From JAKAKT01 sp041305385 (lineage in GTDB: Archaea; Micrarchaeota; Micrarchaeia; Burarchaeales; JAKAKT01), in the NCBI GenBank assembly GCA_041305385.1, contig JBFYLO010000007.1, positions 1-14,705 of the forward strand: 14,705 bases of DNA, read 5' to 3'. The stretch's first letter is position 1. Every line of letters begins with the position of its first letter. The translations under genes were made by a program, and so were the position numbers. The notes beneath the pieces were generated by a model. That model worked only from the letters and a program-made list of their open reading frames with translations. It ran no database searches and was not told where the DNA came from. Positions 12,558 through 14,705 of this stretch are shown here, piece by piece.

Positions 12558-13118
12558 ATGAGGTTAAAGACCGCCTTGTTGGCTCTCGAGCTTATCTACA
12601 CTGTCGGGCTCCTGGCTTTTGTGATGATTGGCTATCTCACGGCATCGCCTCTGGGCAAGGAGCTTTTCCTCACGTTTGTCTTCTACCCCCTCTCCATACT
12701 TGCAGCTGTGATAATGTTCTCCTACTACGTTTCTGTCAAATTCGGAAAGAGCATCTTTGCCTATGGGATAGTGCTCGGCCTCGCGATATCGCTCAGCATA
12801 TTCGCCGTCAGGGCCATGCCGCCAGTGCTGACCCTGGGGGTGGCGCTTTACTTGATTAACCGGCTGACGGTAATCGTGGACGCAAAGGAGATAAAGCAGA
12901 TAAGCGCAGCTTTTCTTGCCGACCATCTGATATCGTTCCAAATCGGCTCCCTGCTGGTTGTGACAGTCGCGGCAAGGAATGAATACTGGTCAATCCTCGA
13001 GAAAGCGACAACGTCCTCGCTTCTGCTGGTCATAATAGTCGTTTGGTACCTTTTCACCATCTTTTATGAGTCCAAGGAGCTCTACCGGGCTTTCAGAAGA
13101 TGGTCGCGCAGCGAATAG
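12558..13118 (+). CDS. Polytopic membrane protein, unknown, 186 aa
   Basis: About six hydrophobic segments: TALLALELIYTVGLLAFVMI, LFLTFVFYPLSILAAVIMF, SIFAYGIVLGLAISLSIFAV, PPVLTLGVALYLINRL, SFQIGSLLVVTVAA and SLLLVIIVVWYLFTIFY. The C-terminus is basic (ELYRAFRRWSRSE) and probably cytoplasmic. No family is recognised. Start choice is uncertain: ATG 12558 has GGTGA only two bases upstream, while two in-frame GTG codons (12549, 12552) coincide with the predicted start of transcription. The stop is eight bases before the aquaporin start region, so it is first in a three-gene operon. Confidence 0.75.
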   Translation: MRLKTALLALELIYTVGLLAFVMIGYLTASPLGKELFLTFVFYPLSILAAVIMFSYYVSVKFGKSIFAYGIVLGLAISLSIFAVRAMPPVLTLGVALYLINRLTVIVDAKEIKQISAAFLADHLISFQIGSLLVVTVAARNEYWSILEKATTSSLLLVIIVVWYLFTIFYESKELYRAFRRWSRSE

Positions 13119-13128
13119 CGGTGAAATG

Positions 13129-13836
13129 ATGTCTTTGAAAAACATTGGCGAACGTTATGCGGCTGAGGCACTTGGCACATTCATAGTGGTTTTTGCGAGC
13201 ATTGCCGCGCCTGTCGTGAACATTGTATGCGACGGCCAGCTAGGGCTGGTTGGGTCATCGCTTGCAACTGGCCTCGCCGTGCTCGTGGTGTGCTATTCCC
13301 TGGGCCACGTTTCAGGGGCACACATAAATCCGGCAGTTACAATCGCCTTCGCAAGCCAGAAGAGGTTCCCTCTTAAGTATGTGGTCCCATATGTCATCTC
13401 TCAGTGCGCTGGGGCACTCGTTGCGTGCATGTTCGCGTATATGCTTTTCGGGAACATGACTAACTTCGGGCTTACGACCCCGATATATTCCTGGAGCCTC
13501 GTTTTCCTGGTGGAATTCACCATAACGTTCATTCTGATGCTTGTTATCATGGGGGTGGCGACTGACTCGAGGGCAGCTGACCCGTCTGCCGCGGGACTGC
13601 CCATAGGGCTTGCGGTGGTCCTCAACTCGCTTTTGGCGCTCGGCATAACCGGGGCCATCATGAACCCCGCAAGGGCGCTTGCCCCCGCCATAGTGCTGTG
13701 GGAGTTTACCTGGCAGCCAATTTACTGGGGAGCCACGATTCTCGGCGCGATATTCGGGGCCTGGGTTTATGAGCGCGTCAGGACTGCCGAACCGCCGACT
13801 TCTGAGGAATTCGGGGTGCTCGGCCCGATAAGGTGA
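13129..13836 (+). CDS. Aquaporin/MIP family channel with atypical selectivity filter
   Basis: A 235-residue six-helix MIP channel. Both signature loops are intact: HINPAVT (NPA at 67-69) and MNPARAL (NPA at 179-181, with the conserved Arg182). Family residues also include the Glu in the helix-1 segment AAEALGTFIVVF and in helix 4 (VEFTITFILML). Aligned by eye to AQP1, the ar/R filter is Thr47, Ser167, Ala176, Arg182 instead of Phe/His/Cys/Arg. All three variable positions are small, predicting a wide, polar pore closer to plant NIP-III channels (Gly/Ser/Gly/Arg) than to strict water channels. ATG 13129 has GGTGA four bases upstream; ATG 13126 is too close and the longer frame back to 13066 overlaps the previous gene. 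The C-terminal tail (EPPTSEEFGVLGPIR) is hydrophilic. Substrate unproven. Confidence 0.92.
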   Translation: MSLKNIGERYAAEALGTFIVVFASIAAPVVNIVCDGQLGLVGSSLATGLAVLVVCYSLGHVSGAHINPAVTIAFASQKRFPLKYVVPYVISQCAGALVACMFAYMLFGNMTNFGLTTPIYSWSLVFLVEFTITFILMLVIMGVATDSRAADPSAAGLPIGLAVVLNSLLALGITGAIMNPARALAPAIVLWEFTWQPIYWGATILGAIFGAWVYERVRTAEPPTSEEFGVLGPIR

Positions 13837-13840
13837 ACTC

Positions 13841-14683
13841 ATGGGAAGGAAAAAGAAAACGAAAAAAGCTGCTGCCAAAAGAGCAGGCAGGGAGAAGCCC
13901 CTGAAAGACCTTATGGACTCAGTGCATCCAGAGAACATGGGCACGTTCTCTTCTCTTTACCTGGACCCCATCGAGGGAGGGTTCAAGATAACGATTTGGA
14001 GCGGGAAGGAGGGCCTCATCGAGGGCTTTGTCTCGGGGAAGGACATGCCCATTTTCGTCAGGAAGGTTCTTGTAAACCGGACAGAGTCCCTGGCTCCTGG
14101 GGAGTCCATAGAGCTCATAGGCAAACGCGAGGAGGACATAGCCCTCATTGCGGAAGAGCCGATTCAGCACCCAGAGGTGAGGGGGGTCCTGACTGCGGAC
14201 CTCAGCATGAAAGAAACCGGGGAGGTGCATCTGAAGATTACGCTCCAGAGGGAAAGGGCGAAGGCCGGCGAGCCCGAGGCAAACATCGACCACCTGACAG
14301 AACTATTCAACCAGGACATAAAGAAGAACATGGGCATACCGGAATATGAGGCAAAGGCAACGGGACTGGTCGGGGAGCTGAGGAAAGCCCAGAAACTCAC
14401 AAAAAACCACAAGGACAGGAAAACGATGGAGTCGATTTGCAAGGCGTCGAAAGCCCTTGGCTCGCTTTCCAAAAAATACGGATTCGTGAAGATTTCGCAG
14501 CTTTCCGACAGCATGGCTGTCCTTTTCGACGCTTATCTTGAGAAGGGGGGCGCAGACCCGGCTTCGCTTCCGATTGTGCTCCAGACCGTCGAAATGCTCG
14601 AGAGGATGGTGGCTGAGCTTTCCCATGGGCCGGATGTGGACTACTTGGTTTCGAGGATATCGAGAAAGGACTCGGCAAGCTAA
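13841..14683 (+). CDS. Basic-tailed protein with a C-terminal Hpt-like helical bundle lacking the phospho-His
   Basis: A 280-residue soluble protein. The N-terminus is strongly basic (GRKKKTKKAAAKRAGREK). Residues about 30-140 form a beta-rich domain of unknown family (FKITIWSGKEGLIEGFVSG, ESIELIGKREEDIALIAEE, DLSMKETGEVHLKITLQRE). Residues about 150-262 are helical and resemble an Hpt/CheA-P1 bundle: MESICKASKALGSLSKKYGF followed by KISQLSDSMAVLFDAYLEKG and SLPIVLQTVEMLERMVAEL, matching the spacing and the GF after the active helix. The position of the phospho-accepting His is Lys204, so if the similarity is real the domain cannot act as a normal phosphotransfer module. ATG 13841 is five bases from a GGTGA that spans the aquaporin stop, so the two are coupled. 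Function unknown. Confidence 0.72.
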   Translation: MGRKKKTKKAAAKRAGREKPLKDLMDSVHPENMGTFSSLYLDPIEGGFKITIWSGKEGLIEGFVSGKDMPIFVRKVLVNRTESLAPGESIELIGKREEDIALIAEEPIQHPEVRGVLTADLSMKETGEVHLKITLQRERAKAGEPEANIDHLTELFNQDIKKNMGIPEYEAKATGLVGELRKAQKLTKNHKDRKTMESICKASKALGSLSKKYGFVKISQLSDSMAVLFDAYLEKGGADPASLPIVLQTVEMLERMVAELSHGPDVDYLVSRISRKDSAS

Positions 14684-14694
14684 GGGGGAATTAA

Positions 14695-14705
14695 AGATCG
14701 GAAGA
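14695..14705 (+). other. Sequence identical to the start of the Illumina TruSeq adapter
   Basis: The final 11 bases, AGATCGGAAGA, equal the first 11 of the standard TruSeq read-through adapter. Their position exactly at the end of the window suggests leftover adapter at a contig end, so these bases are probably not genomic. The 11 bases from the stop codon to this point hold nothing else. Confidence 0.6.

Noticed and set aside
13312..13944. Minus-strand frame of 210 codons opposite the aquaporin gene
   Set aside because: It is a shadow of a gene with both NPA motifs on the plus strand; the translation is low-complexity Arg/His/Pro.
1..14705. CRISPR array, tRNA, rRNA, transposase or integrase
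   Set aside because: No spaced direct repeats, no cloverleaf-like sequence with a T-loop motif, and no mobile-element protein were seen on either strand.

Overview
The window looks like part of a small-genome archaeon, probably a DPANN lineage (Micrarchaeota- or Diapherotrites-like). The supporting signs are an archaeal-type valyl-tRNA synthetase, TATA-box promoters about 25 nt upstream of several starts (often leaderless), GGTGA Shine-Dalgarno sites inside operons, a C/D box guide RNA, short intergenic gaps and many lineage-restricted small membrane proteins. The phylum is inferred, not shown. Both ends look like contig ends: the left edge cuts valS next to an in-frame TAG, and the last 11 bases equal the start of the Illumina TruSeq adapter.

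Layout. 1-2182: 5'-truncated valS. 2166-3467: class I/II aminotransferase, convergent with valS. 3577-4182: unknown soluble protein. 4166-4953 (minus): cluster of two small membrane proteins and a 61-residue soluble protein. 5083-5406: small conserved-looking soluble protein. 5435-5511: an archaeal C/D box sRNA whose D guide fits the wobble C34 of tRNA-Leu(CAA). 5534-6184 (minus): Cys-rich lipoprotein. 6226-8122 (minus): SPFH/flotillin-like protein followed by a TspO/MBR protein. 8250-9017 (minus): BioF2-like GNAT protein with an apparent C-terminal frameshift. 9088-9174 (minus): a 28-residue, half-basic peptide gene behind a perfect Shine-Dalgarno site and a structured leader. 9359-10606: MFS exporter. 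10613-12416 (minus): operon of a CorA-type channel, a small membrane protein and a TM-anchored protein. 12558-14683: operon of a polytopic membrane protein, an aquaporin with a predicted wide pore, and a basic protein ending in an Hpt-like bundle that lacks the phospho-histidine.

Together, translation functions (ValS, the tRNA-modification guide, perhaps an eL41-like peptide) sit among envelope and transport functions (TspO, SPFH, CorA, MFS, aquaporin, lipoprotein). No CRISPR array, rRNA, tRNA, insertion sequence or integrase was seen. The most noteworthy items are the C/D sRNA with its tRNA-Leu(CAA) target, the basic micropeptide gene, and the aquaporin/pseudo-Hpt operon.
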